In this document: positions 10,763-19,339 of the stretch, piece by piece | Numbering within the stretch: the first letter of the stretch is position 1 | Layout: each line of letters opens with the position of its first letter | Origin: Anthracocystis setariae | Taxonomy: Eukaryota; Basidiomycota; Ustilaginomycetes; Ustilaginales; Ustilaginaceae | DNA length: 64,000 nucleotides | Direction: 5' to 3' | Assembly: GCA_928724745.1 (NCBI GenBank) | Contig: CAKMXJ010000012.1 | Coordinates: 434,001-498,000, forward strand | Notes under the pieces: model-generated | Told to the model about the DNA's origin: nothing | Database searches by the model: none | The model's input: only the letters and a program-made list of their open reading frames with translations | Program-made: the position numbers and the translations under genes

Positions 10763-11148
10763 TGTCGAAGCGATGAGTTGAGAGGATGTTGGGGGGGGGA
10801 AGGGGGGATAATGGTGCAAGTGATGATGAATGAAGGCGGTCTAAGGCAACTTGGACAGCGTCAAAGGTCAAAGCGACGGCTGCCGGATCACTTCCGACAC
10901 TCGCCGCTTTCAACGTCGATTCACACTGTGTGTGACTGACGGCCTCTCTCACTGATACGCCTCAGCCAATTCACCTTGGGACCGGCTCAGCCGATGCCCT
11001 ACATCCGAAAAGGAAAACGCGCGCCAAACAGTCAGTATTACTTAAGTGCAACTTTTCTTTCTTTGTGTAAGCTATGATGGCCTAACAACACACAACAATC
11101 GCCCATCTTGACAGAATATTAAATAATTAATTGACAGTCATCTTTCAA
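10763..11148. other. ETFA upstream region, left flank of the LINE insertion
   Basis: This is the remaining left half of what was originally an intergenic region of about 0.73 kb between ETFA (-) and the DHH gene (+), now split by the retrotransposon. The part just before the insertion is AT-rich (11111-11135). No gene is seen. Confidence 0.6.
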
Positions 11149-11161
11149 TCACCGTCGAAGC
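11149..11161. repeat. LINE target-site duplication, left copy
   Basis: The 13 bases TCACCGTCGAAGC are repeated exactly at 14630-14642, directly after the poly(A) tail. Two further A residues match but cannot be told apart from the tail. A perfect direct repeat bracketing a poly(A)-ended element is the expected product of target-primed reverse transcription. Confidence 0.9.
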
Positions 11162-13693
11162 GGTAGCCCAACCCGGGCGGTAGTACCAGCCTCAAGTGGG
11201 GGTAGTCCCCGGAACAATGAGTGGGCAGCCAGCTGGGAGCGCATCACCACGCACAAGATAGCGACCCGAATTCGATCGGCCAGTAAACGCTCGGCCCCCG
11301 GCCCCGACAATGTCTCCTGGCGCCTACTGCAACACCTCGCGGAACACTGGCCCGGCTTCGTCACGATCCTTGCCGACCTATACAACGATTGCACCACGGC
11401 CCTGGGACACCACCCTGACTGCTTCAAGGTCGCCACCGTCACGGTGATTCGGAAGCCAGGGAAAGCCGATTACAGCAAGCCAGGTGCTTACCGCCCCATT
11501 AGCTTACTTCCGGTACTGGGAAAACTGCTTGAGGGCATAATTGCAGGGCGCATCCTTTCTGCTGCCGAGACAAGTCACCGCATCCTGGCACACGAGCACT
11601 ACGGCGGCCGCCCTGGCCGCAGCACCGAAGATGCCCTCCTCCAGATACACGAGTTCATCCGCCACGCGCAGCGCAACAACCTCCACTGTGCCCTCATAGC
11701 CATGGACGTCAAAGGGGCGTACAACGCCGTACAGCCCGACTATCTGGAGGAGGCAATGCATCAAGCAGGGCTACCGCGGCCAATCGTGCAATGGGCAATC
11801 TCCTTTATGACCAATTGCAAAGCCCAGCTCCGCCTTGAGGGCAGCTTCCTTGGCCCGATCCGGAACGTAGATGTGGGACTCCCGCAGGGCTCACCCGTCT
11901 CACAACTTCTGTGGCTCATTTACTCCCGAGGAATGGTCACTGGGGCCACATCACCAAGAACACTCAGCATCGGCTGGGTCGATGACAAAACCTTGCTGGT
12001 CGCGGGACCGATCCACAATCTTGGTCGCCGCGTGACAGAGGCTCTCCAACCAGCCATCGACTGGGCCGTGGCTAGCAGATCAGCCTTCGACGAGGCCAAA
12101 TCCGGCTACATGATCTTCTCGCCAGGGCGCGCAGAAGCCAGTATCGGCAGTTTGGACATCGGCGGCATCACACTCCGGCGCGCGGAGACCCTCAAGATCC
12201 TGGGCCTCTCTTTCAATGCCAATCTCACGTGGTCTCACCACATCAACAACACAAGCGCCAAAGCATCACGGGCCCTGGGATCCCTCTTGTCCTGGGGCAA
12301 CCGGAACTGGGGCTTTAACTTCAACCGACAGCGCAATCTCTACATAGCAGGGGTCCTTCCCATCATTACCTACGCATGCGCGGTGTGGCATCGCCCCCAC
12401 GGCGCACGTCAGCTCCTGGTTCCCCTCGTTCGCCTGCAACGCGCCGCCGCCATCCGCATTACCGGGTGCTTTTCTTCCACCTCGACGGACGCACTGAACG
12501 TCGAAGCCTCGTTACTGCCGATCAGCAATGCTCTCGATCAAGCTGCAGGTCGCAGCCTTGTCCGATGGCTGTCCCTGGCGGACACTCACCCGACCCGTAA
12601 AGTCATAGAGCGTGCGACCAGGATCACCCCGACCCGAAAACAAGGTGCTCTCCACGTCTGGACCTCGCACTGGCCCCTACTGCTGCAATCTAAAGTCACA
12701 CAACAACTCCCCAAGCCGGCCCCCCACCGACCAGCACCACGCACCATCGTCGCAGTCAACAAGGATGACGCACTACAGCTACATGACGGACTTCAGTTAG
12801 GCAGGCGCGAAGATGTGACACATGTTTACACCGATGGATCCCTTAAAGAAGGCCTGGCCGCCTTTGCGTACTGCGCTGAGGTAGCAGGCCAGACTCGCGA
12901 GTTCTCAGCCTCGATTGGTCTACACTCAACAGTTTACAGGGCCGAGCTCCGGGCTATCCGCTCAGCTCTTGACCACGGGGTAGCATCTGAACACTCTGTG
13001 ATCTTCTGCGACAACCGAGCGGCCGTGTTGACCATTGGAGGAGCACCCTCTTCCGACGAAGACGTGTCATCTATCCAGACTCTAGCTGCTGATCGGGGCG
13101 TCACCATTGTTTGGATACCGGGCCACGTCGGCATTGCCGGGAACGAGAGAGCGGACGAGCTTGCTCAGGCGGCAGCCAACAATGCTATCCGACGGCCAGC
13201 CGATCGCACAGAGCCCTCGGCAATGCGCGTTCAGATAAGGACCAAGATCTTGGCTGATTGGGCCAGAGCATGGCAGGCGTCAACAAAAGGCCTAGCCCTT
13301 AAAGCCATCAACTCAATCCCGCTTGGCAAGACCCCGACCCTATATCGGCGCCTCACCCGCAACCAGGCCTCGATCCTCGCCCAGACCCGCACAGGGCACT
13401 TAGGCACTAATGCCTACCTCAAGTTCAGAAAGGTTCCAGGTCACGACGGGAACTGCAAGCATTGTCACATCCGGGAAGATAGGTCTCACCTCCTCCGATG
13501 CAAGGGCCTTGCGAGGGCCAAACAACGGCTCCAAGCCAAGCTGACAGAATCCGGCAAGCTTAGACGGGGAATCAACCTCACCAGCTTCAAGGCTGTGGCC
13601 AACGATGCCCAGACAGCCCCGTGGCTGGCGGAGTTCCTCTACTCGCGCTTTACCTCCTATCGGCCGAGTCCCGGTTCTCAACAACGCGTCTAA
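11162..13693 (+). CDS. LINE reverse transcriptase-RNase H polyprotein (5'-truncated)
   Basis: The frame is open from the left junction to TAA at 13691-13693, about 840 residues, with no start codon of its own; the first in-frame GTG is at 11444. RT elements in order are SAPGPDNVSWRLL (pre-RT block), AYRPISLLPVLGK, motif A with the metal-binding Asp in AMDVKGAYN (11705), motif B GLPQGSPVS, and motif C as GWVDDKT (two Asp at 11981-11986) instead of the more usual YADD. RNase H follows with YTDGS (Asp at 12833), YRAELRAI, FCDNRA and GHVGIAGNERADELA, so all four catalytic acids are present. A C-x2-C-x7-H-x3-C knuckle lies near 13458. The catalytic residues are intact, but the upstream endonuclease is missing. 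Confidence 0.9.
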   Translation, partial: GSPTRAVVPASSGGSPRNNEWAASWERITTHKIATRIRSASKRSAPGPDNVSWRLLQHLAEHWPGFVTILADLYNDCTTALGHHPDCFKVATVTVIRKPGKADYSKPGAYRPISLLPVLGKLLEGIIAGRILSAAETSHRILAHEHYGGRPGRSTEDALLQIHEFIRHAQRNNLHCALIAMDVKGAYNAVQPDYLEEAMHQAGLPRPIVQWAISFMTNCKAQLRLEGSFLGPIRNVDVGLPQGSPVSQLLWLIYSRGMVTGATSPRTLSIGWVDDKTLLVAGPIHNLGRRVTEALQPAIDWAVASRSAFDEAKSGYMIFSPGRAEASIGSLDIGGITLRRAETLKILGLSFNANLTWSHHINNTSAKASRALGSLLSWGNRNWGFNFNRQRNLYIAGVLPIITYACAVWHRPHGARQLLVPLVRLQRAAAIRITGCFSSTSTDALNVEASLLPISNALDQAAGRSLVRWLSLADTHPTRKVIERATRITPTRKQGALHVWTSHWPLLLQSKVTQQLPKPAPHRPAPRTIVAVNKDDALQLHDGLQLGRREDVTHVYTDGSLKEGLAAFAYCAEVAGQTREFSASIGLHSTVYRAELRAIRSALDHGVASEHSVIFCDNRAAVLTIGGAPSSDEDVSSIQTLAADRGVTIVWIPGHVGIAGNERADELAQAAANNAIRRPADRTEPSAMRVQIRTKILADWARAWQASTKGLALKAINSIPLGKTPTLYRRLTRNQASILAQTRTGHLGTNAYLKFRKVPGHDGNCKHCHIREDRSHLLRCKGLARAKQRLQAKLTESGKLRRGINLTSFKAVANDAQTAPWLAEFLYSRFTSYRPSPGSQQRV

Positions 13694-14598
13694 AATTCGT
13701 TATTTCTGGCATTTCACCTCTCGCGGCCTATTTACAGGGGTTTCCTCTCTACCACCACCATCTCCGACCAATTCACGCCCGCACCTAGCGAACGCCACCA
13801 TGCCGAGTCCACGCCTGCCCTCCCAGCCCCATTGCCATGAACATCTCCTCAGAGTAACGCCTACAACACGGACACCATGCCGCAGCACCCGCCTTTCCTC
13901 TAAAGCAACCGCTTCTTGCCAACATGGCTTGAACACTCCTCCGTCTAGCCCGCCCCAGCAATTCTCCTCCCCGAACAAAGAACCAGCTGTTGATGACCGC
14001 CACGCGACCCCGCACACGGAAATCCACACTGGCAACGTCTTCAGCCCAACCCACGAAACCGAGTCCACTTGGATCGCACATCCCAAACAGCCGAGCAAAG
14101 GTTTCCATCTCGTCCTCAACCCTCGCCCTCCCACAGTGTTCTTTGATCCCTCCGCCTTTCAGCTGGACGTTGGAGGGCCCGCCTGGATGTTTAGAGAGCC
14201 TGCCCGGCCTCTCAAGCCTCACTCCTCCTCCTCCAAGCGCGCAAAACGTGTCAAAACCCCGCCTTCGGGGCCGTAGCACCGCGCCTCCTCACAACTCACC
14301 TACCACCTAGTGCCCGGCCACACAGGCACAAAGACCTCAACTAGTCAGCAACTCGGGCACTTTGCCCCAGAGTAAACGTCGCTCGAGCTCCTTGGTCGAC
14401 ACAGTCTTCTCGCCCCATCTACACCCCGACGCCCATCCTGGGATGACACTCTTTACATCGCCCACACTTGACCTCTCGGCCGGAAACTGATCTCCCCGAG
14501 GTACCCCGATCAGCTCCCTACCTAGCACGTGACCATTCTCTCATTCTGTTCTTCAGTCTTCCACCTGCATGGGCCTTACTGGCCTAGGTCGGCGTATG

Positions 14599-14603
<5 letters not shown>
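13694..14603 (+). other. LINE 3' untranslated tail
   Basis: About 0.9 kb lies between the polyprotein stop and the poly(A) tail. It is rich in C and short Pro/Ser-coding triplets. An open frame at 13605-14276 overlaps the end of the polyprotein but shows no recognisable domain, so it is treated as untranslated sequence. Confidence 0.6.

Positions 14604-14629
<26 letters not shown>
14604..14629 (+). repeat. LINE poly(A) tail
   Basis: A run of 26 A residues at the right end of the retrotransposon, immediately before the right target-site duplication. It fixes the element's orientation as plus strand. Confidence 0.92.
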
Positions 14630-14642
14630 TCACCGTCGAAGC
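14630..14642. repeat. LINE target-site duplication, right copy
   Basis: An exact 13-base copy of 11149-11161, adjoining the poly(A) tail. Confidence 0.9.
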
Positions 14643-14975
14643 CGATGACGTGAAGCCAAAGTGCCTCAAAAACCAACAGCCATTTCGTGTGGAGGCAGCT
14701 TGGCTTGCATGTGCAAGTAAAGATAAGACCCTGACTGACAGATGTAGCTTCATGCTTGTGCTACATTAGGAGGTGACACTGATCGACAAGACAAGCCTCT
14801 TCTATCTTTACTTGCTCGTCAACCATCTCCTTGTCTTGTTCTGACGAGGTGAGGTGCCAACATTGCAACTCCGAAAGGCATGTACCCAAGCCGAGCTCTT
14901 TCATCTCTTCGTCGGCTGTCCACCTCTCTACACCGTCATCCTTTGTTACCACCCCTATGCAGAACACTGGACAAG
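14643..14975. other. Upstream region of the DHH gene
   Basis: 333 bases of flank lie to the right of the LINE. The second half is pyrimidine-rich and probably leader sequence. An in-frame ATG at 14880 would add 32 residues to the DHH protein; this is treated as an alternative start. Confidence 0.55.
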
Positions 14976-16499
14976 ATGCCAAAGCGAGCTCAATCTTTCA
15001 CTTCTGCCGTCGCAGCATCGCCAACGAAACGAACCAAATCCGCTAACCGCACCGCCAAAACCAAGCGTTCGCCGCCCTCTCCTCCCCCAACATCCTCCGA
15101 ACCGATGCAGGTGTCTCGGCTTTCAGACGCAACTCCAGAATGGCCAGCGCCACTAGAACGAATGGAAGAAGCAAACTCGTTCCTACGAGCACTCGCCTGC
15201 TCCCCTGCGTCGGAACGGATCCTACTCGTGCCTGACAAAGATGCCGATGGCCTTTGCAGTGGTGTCATCATGTACCGTACGCTCGTCCAAGCGCTCAATA
15301 TCGATCCTGCACGCATCGACATCCATCTCATGACCAAGGGATCCAATCCTGCCGCTGACGAACAACGTATCGCCATGCAGCAATACGGCGCAAAATGGAT
15401 CATCGTCCTCGATCAAGGTTCCCGCAATGGCCCACCGCTTGTACCTGGTGCTGAACACGGATGGAAGTCGTCTTGCCCAGAAGCGGTTCGGACCATGATC
15501 GTCGATCACCACTGGCTTCCACCCGACTCTACCGGACCTGAGGGCTGCCTCATGCTCAATGCATGCAATCACCAACCTGTTGCCACCGCTTCCCTACTCA
15601 CCTGGGTCCTCTGCCGTCCCCTATGGTCGCCCTTCCAAGAGACGCTCGCACAGCAACAGATCGACTACGTCGTCGTGCTCGGCACCATGGGTGACCTTGG
15701 CGTCAACGTCAGCTGGGATCCACCCTTCCCTGACCTCGTCCCCGAGATCAAGAAATGGACGAAAAAACGTCTCTCCACCACGATCGCCCTCCTCAACGCG
15801 CCACGTCGTACACCCGACTTTGACGTCATCACCGCGTGGTCGGCGCTGCTCACCTCCACCTCTCCGCTCACCATCCTGGATCCCTCGCTCAACCGCCACT
15901 CTTCGCGTCTCTACACTGCCCGAGACGCCGTCGCAGCCGAAATCGAACGGTGCACCCACACGCCGCCGCGGTTTTCGAAAGATGGGCGCGTCGCGCTCCT
16001 GAGCATCAGCTCCGGCTTCCAAATCCACCCGTCCATCGCGACGCGCTGGTCCGGCGCGCTCCGCAGCAGCAAACACCTCCAAGTCATCATGTGTGCCAAC
16101 GACGCATACAACCCGCAAGCCGACATGGTCCATTTCAGCTGCCGCATAGCTCAGGTGGCCAAGAAGCGAGGCGAGCAGGTGAATATCATCATCGTGTTGG
16201 ACAGCTTTGCCCAGCGCGATCCACAGTGGAGGAGAGAGTTGATGGAAGAGTTGAAAGGCAGTGCGTTCAACGGGCATCCTCAGGCAAGTGGTGGCATTTT
16301 TCCAAAGGTTCACTTTAGAAAGTTCTGTCAGCTCATGCAGATAGGTGTACCCCCCGACAACAACAACAGCAGCAGCAGCAGCAGCAGCAGGGCTCGCGCC
16401 AAAAAGAGGCCACCGCCGCCGCCGCCAGTGCAGAAAAACAACCTCTTGGCAATGGGCTTCTCAACGAGCCCAAAGAAGAAACCCGTCCCGAATTCGTAG
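14976..16499 (+). CDS. DHH-superfamily phosphoesterase-like protein
   Basis: A single-exon frame of about 507 residues from ATG 14976, which has an A at -3. An in-frame ATG at 14880 would extend it to 539. DHH motifs are visible: PDKDADGLCSG (motif I, DxDADG type), VLDQGSRN (motif II), and IVDHHW with the defining Asp-His-His (motif III), then VVVLGTMGDLG (motif IV). DHH proteins are metal-dependent nucleases or phosphodiesterases of the RecJ/Cdc45/PDE type. The order fits a RecJ-like catalytic core, and a second region around residues 330-440 may be DHHA1-like. The N-terminus has KRTK and KTKR patches that could act as a nuclear localisation signal. The C-terminus has a Ser run from CAG repeats and a poly-Pro stretch. 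The substrate is unknown. Confidence 0.75.
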   Translation: MPKRAQSFTSAVAASPTKRTKSANRTAKTKRSPPSPPPTSSEPMQVSRLSDATPEWPAPLERMEEANSFLRALACSPASERILLVPDKDADGLCSGVIMYRTLVQALNIDPARIDIHLMTKGSNPAADEQRIAMQQYGAKWIIVLDQGSRNGPPLVPGAEHGWKSSCPEAVRTMIVDHHWLPPDSTGPEGCLMLNACNHQPVATASLLTWVLCRPLWSPFQETLAQQQIDYVVVLGTMGDLGVNVSWDPPFPDLVPEIKKWTKKRLSTTIALLNAPRRTPDFDVITAWSALLTSTSPLTILDPSLNRHSSRLYTARDAVAAEIERCTHTPPRFSKDGRVALLSISSGFQIHPSIATRWSGALRSSKHLQVIMCANDAYNPQADMVHFSCRIAQVAKKRGEQVNIIIVLDSFAQRDPQWRRELMEELKGSAFNGHPQASGGIFPKVHFRKFCQLMQIGVPPDNNNSSSSSSSRARAKKRPPPPPPVQKNNLLAMGFSTSPKKKPVPNS

Positions 16500-16572
16500 A
16501 CACACAAACCCCCACCCCCAAAAAAGACCCGCCGCGCCATTCGTATAGCTCGCATTGCACAACGCTCACCCG

Positions 16573-18996
16573 TCATTCCGTATTGACAAACTCACTAGCA
16601 TCCTGGTAGGTCACGTCCGACTGACGCGCCTCATCCTCGTCCTCGGTCACCAAGCCATACTCCAACCTTCCCCTGAGCGTGTCCTGCCAAAACTGCCTAT
16701 GCGCCGCCAACAGCTTGCGCTTGAGCGCGCGCACGTACGTATTCCAACGGATCGCCTCCTCGTACTCCTGCGCCACCTTCTTGCCCGCCTTGATGCACTC
16801 GGCTGCCGCACCGTATCTCCTCTGCGCCACGAACTGGTGGATCGTAGCTTGCAGCGACACCATCGCCGCCGTCACGTCGTCTTTCTCGACGCGCTCGATA
16901 AAGTGCTTGACAGGATCCGAACTCGACAAAAGCTCCGTCTGCGTTGCTGCCGCCACTCGCTCGTTCTTCACCGCTGCTGCCGCTGCTGCCGCTGCCGCCG
17001 AAAACGTCGACTCCTCCCCTTCGTCCTCTGTAGCCGAACCGTCTTGGTCATCTCGCACAATCTTGCTGCTATCCCCTTCGGCAGAGATGCGACCAGCCTT
17101 ATTTGTCTCGCCACCTTGCGTCGTTTCGCTCGCATCATCCTGCATGGCGTTGAGCGTGCGCTTCTTGCGATCCGCATTCCCCTTGGGAGGCACGTAGGCG
17201 ATCCTGAACCGGTCGCGACACTTGTGCGCTGCCTCGGTAGCTGCTTTGCGCACTTGGTACGGCGCCTCGAGGTACTTGACCAGTTCCGGATGCGGGCCTG
17301 GGATCTCGTTGGAGTCAGGATGCACAAAGCGGTGTCGGACAGCAGTCTTGAGCGCGTGGATGGCCGGGTTGTACGAATCGAGCACGTCGAACCAGTCGCC
17401 TGGCAGCTCGAGACTGTCGACAAACGCATCCATGCACTCCTGGTCTGCGTCGTCGGGAATCGTAGCACCTTGTCGAATCTGCTGCCCATCCGTGGTGATG
17501 ATGCGATCCAGCGGTGGGAACGGGAACCGACGCAGATCCTCTCGAAAAGGCGCCTTCGAGTAGTGAAAGTACTCGGTATGCTCCTCCACCTTTGGCTTGA
17601 GGATGCCCAGCTCGGGCTCAGCCCCATCCTTTCTGACCAACCTTACGACCGCCAGCACATCCATCTCCACCATGGCGCGGACGAGCGTCGAAACCTGCAT
17701 CTGTGCCTTGATCTGCGCGTGATCGGCAAACACGTACCAGATCTGATCCAGGTTGTACTCCCTCCGGTACGCCGAGGCTGTGAAGAAGTGGAGAATCTCC
17801 ATGCCCTTGTGCGTTTCCATGGTGCCACCAAACGATTCCTCGGCAACGGGGATCAGACTTGCACCGAGCTTCCATGCACGTGTGAAGCTGGCGTCCGAAT
17901 CAGGTGGGAGCGGCTCGGGCTCCTTGTTGGCATTGGCGACGGCGGCGAGTTGGTCGAGCAGAAAGTATTGTCTCTTGAGATCGGCACGGTAGATAATGGC
18001 AGACTCGGAGAGGTCCTCGTGTTTCAGTGCGACAGGTGTCGAGGTAGGATTGAGGTGATTGTGGCGTGCCTCTTGGCGTTTGCGCTCTTCGACTGCATCT
18101 GCGCTCTCGCGAGCCAGTTTGGAGATCTTGGACTGGGTCATGGGTCTCGCCACCTCGGTCATCTTGTACAGCCCGATGGGGATCTGGAAAGCGCCATAAG
18201 ACGACAGGTCTTGAGGGTCGCCGAAGCTGAGCACGGTCTTGGAAGGGGCAGGTTTTGTGACTTGGACATTGGGCAGAGCGGATTGTGCAAGCGCGGAAGC
18301 GGCGGTGGCAAACCCAGCGGTTGGCAGCTTGGATAGGAAGCTTTGCCAGAACTGTTGGTTTTTTTGCTTGACCTTTTCTTTGTCTTGGAGTTTGAGACCC
18401 GAATGCGGATCGTCAAAGTCGACGCCGAGAAGACGTAACGCGATGTTCTCGTCGGCAAGCTTTTGACGGATGGCATCTTGGCCATCAAAGCTGAAGGGAG
18501 AGCGTCCGTCGGTTACAAGGTAGACGGTACGTTTCCAAGTGGTTTTCTGCGTAGGTTTGATCCCGCCCTTTTGTGCATCAGAGGATAATTGGATGGCATC
18601 GACGAGCGCGGCGAGAGGATCTGCGATGGGGGCTTTCTGATCTGGATGAACGGCACGCAAGCTCTGAACGAGATCCAAGGTGTCGAGGGTCGGCAGAGCT
18701 GGGGTGAAGATCTCGTCGATGCCTTGGTAGTCGTCGGTCTCAGGGATGGAGTTGTTGGTGCGTGGGGAGCCGTAGGTGATGATGGCGACACGAGTGGTCT
18801 TAAGCCCGCGAAGGATGATCTCTGCGATTCGGGCCGAGACGAATTCGCAGATCCATTGCAGATGTGTAGTTGTACGAGAGCGACGTTCGATGGTCTGGTT
18901 TGCGGTGACGATGCGATCCTCTACGGTGCGCTCTTCTCCCATGCGGGAAGAGATATCGAGAACGAATAGAGTAATGGTATTAGACTCGACACTCAT
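16573..18996 (-). CDS. KU80: Ku80 subunit of the Ku DNA-end-binding heterodimer
   Basis: A single-exon gene of 807 residues. The start is ATG 18996 (MSVESNTITLFVLD); codons further upstream in frame are not ATG. The N-terminal vWA domain (about 7-245) carries LFVLDISSRM and VYLVTDGRSPF. The Ku beta-barrel (about 250-540) includes MVEMDVLAVVRLVRKDG and ELGILKP, and the helical arm follows. The end contains a helical bundle (DPVKHFIERVEKDDV...HQFVAQRRYGAAAECIKAGKKVA) corresponding to the Ku C-terminal PK-binding domain. Ku80 with Ku70 threads onto broken DNA ends for non-homologous end joining and protects telomeres. An Ala-rich acidic linker (near 650-675) separates core and bundle. No DNA-PKcs-type C-terminal tail motif is visible, as expected where that kinase is absent. 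The gene runs convergently with the DHH gene, 73 bases away. Confidence 0.92.
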   Translation of the reverse strand: MSVESNTITLFVLDISSRMGEERTVEDRIVTANQTIERRSRTTTHLQWICEFVSARIAEIILRGLKTTRVAIITYGSPRTNNSIPETDDYQGIDEIFTPALPTLDTLDLVQSLRAVHPDQKAPIADPLAALVDAIQLSSDAQKGGIKPTQKTTWKRTVYLVTDGRSPFSFDGQDAIRQKLADENIALRLLGVDFDDPHSGLKLQDKEKVKQKNQQFWQSFLSKLPTAGFATAASALAQSALPNVQVTKPAPSKTVLSFGDPQDLSSYGAFQIPIGLYKMTEVARPMTQSKISKLARESADAVEERKRQEARHNHLNPTSTPVALKHEDLSESAIIYRADLKRQYFLLDQLAAVANANKEPEPLPPDSDASFTRAWKLGASLIPVAEESFGGTMETHKGMEILHFFTASAYRREYNLDQIWYVFADHAQIKAQMQVSTLVRAMVEMDVLAVVRLVRKDGAEPELGILKPKVEEHTEYFHYSKAPFREDLRRFPFPPLDRIITTDGQQIRQGATIPDDADQECMDAFVDSLELPGDWFDVLDSYNPAIHALKTAVRHRFVHPDSNEIPGPHPELVKYLEAPYQVRKAATEAAHKCRDRFRIAYVPPKGNADRKKRTLNAMQDDASETTQGGETNKAGRISAEGDSSKIVRDDQDGSATEDEGEESTFSAAAAAAAAAVKNERVAAATQTELLSSSDPVKHFIERVEKDDVTAAMVSLQATIHQFVAQRRYGAAAECIKAGKKVAQEYEEAIRWNTYVRALKRKLLAAHRQFWQDTLRGRLEYGLVTEDEDEARQSDVTYQDASEFVNTE

Positions 18997-19046
18997 GGTT
19001 GAGCGGATATGGGCATTAGCCAAAGGGTATATGTGGCATAGTGATG

Positions 19047-19080
<34 letters not shown>

Positions 19081-19339
19081 CAGCCGAACAAGTCAAAATG
19101 AAAAAAGAGCAACACTTTTGGACGCGTTGTGGAGGCGTTTTCGCGCAAAGTAACCAATATAATAATTGCGCTTCACTTTATACTGCATCACTGTGACTAC
19201 TGCATGCGAGTTTTGTGTCTTCATTCCAATGACATGGTCCCGGCTCATCAGACTGTTTCAGCAGGCGGATTGTGTACTGCGTCTCGTAATGATTCGACTG
19301 CTATGACGTTGTTTCTGGAATTGCATCGGTGCTACGACA
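18997..19339. other. KU80 upstream region with (GA)n tract
   Basis: A short region between the KU80 start and the stop of the isochorismatase-like gene. A (GA) run at 19047-19073 lies about 50 bases upstream of the KU80 start. No gene is seen. Confidence 0.6.

Larger units (their letters stand above)
11162..14629 (+). mobile_element. 5'-truncated non-LTR (LINE) retrotransposon
   Basis: The element is 3468 bases long, bounded by a 13-bp target-site duplication, and ends in 26 consecutive A residues (14604-14629). It encodes reverse transcriptase, RNase H and a terminal zinc knuckle, followed by about 0.9 kb of 3' tail (13694-14603). No endonuclease or ORF1 is present, so the copy was truncated on insertion just upstream of the RT domain, which is common for LINEs. 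The RT-RNase H-CCHC order fits the Tad/I-like groups found in fungi. The coding frame has no stop codon and no obvious C-to-T decay, which suggests a recent insertion. It cannot move by itself if the endonuclease is absent. Confidence 0.92.

Noticed and set aside
13605..14276. 223-residue open frame in the LINE tail
   Set aside because: Overlaps the end of the polyprotein, no domain, ordinary GC-rich open frame; kept only as 3' tail.
16555..18336. 593-residue open frame on the plus strand
   Set aside because: Exactly opposite KU80; His/Arg/Leu-rich reverse-complement artefact.
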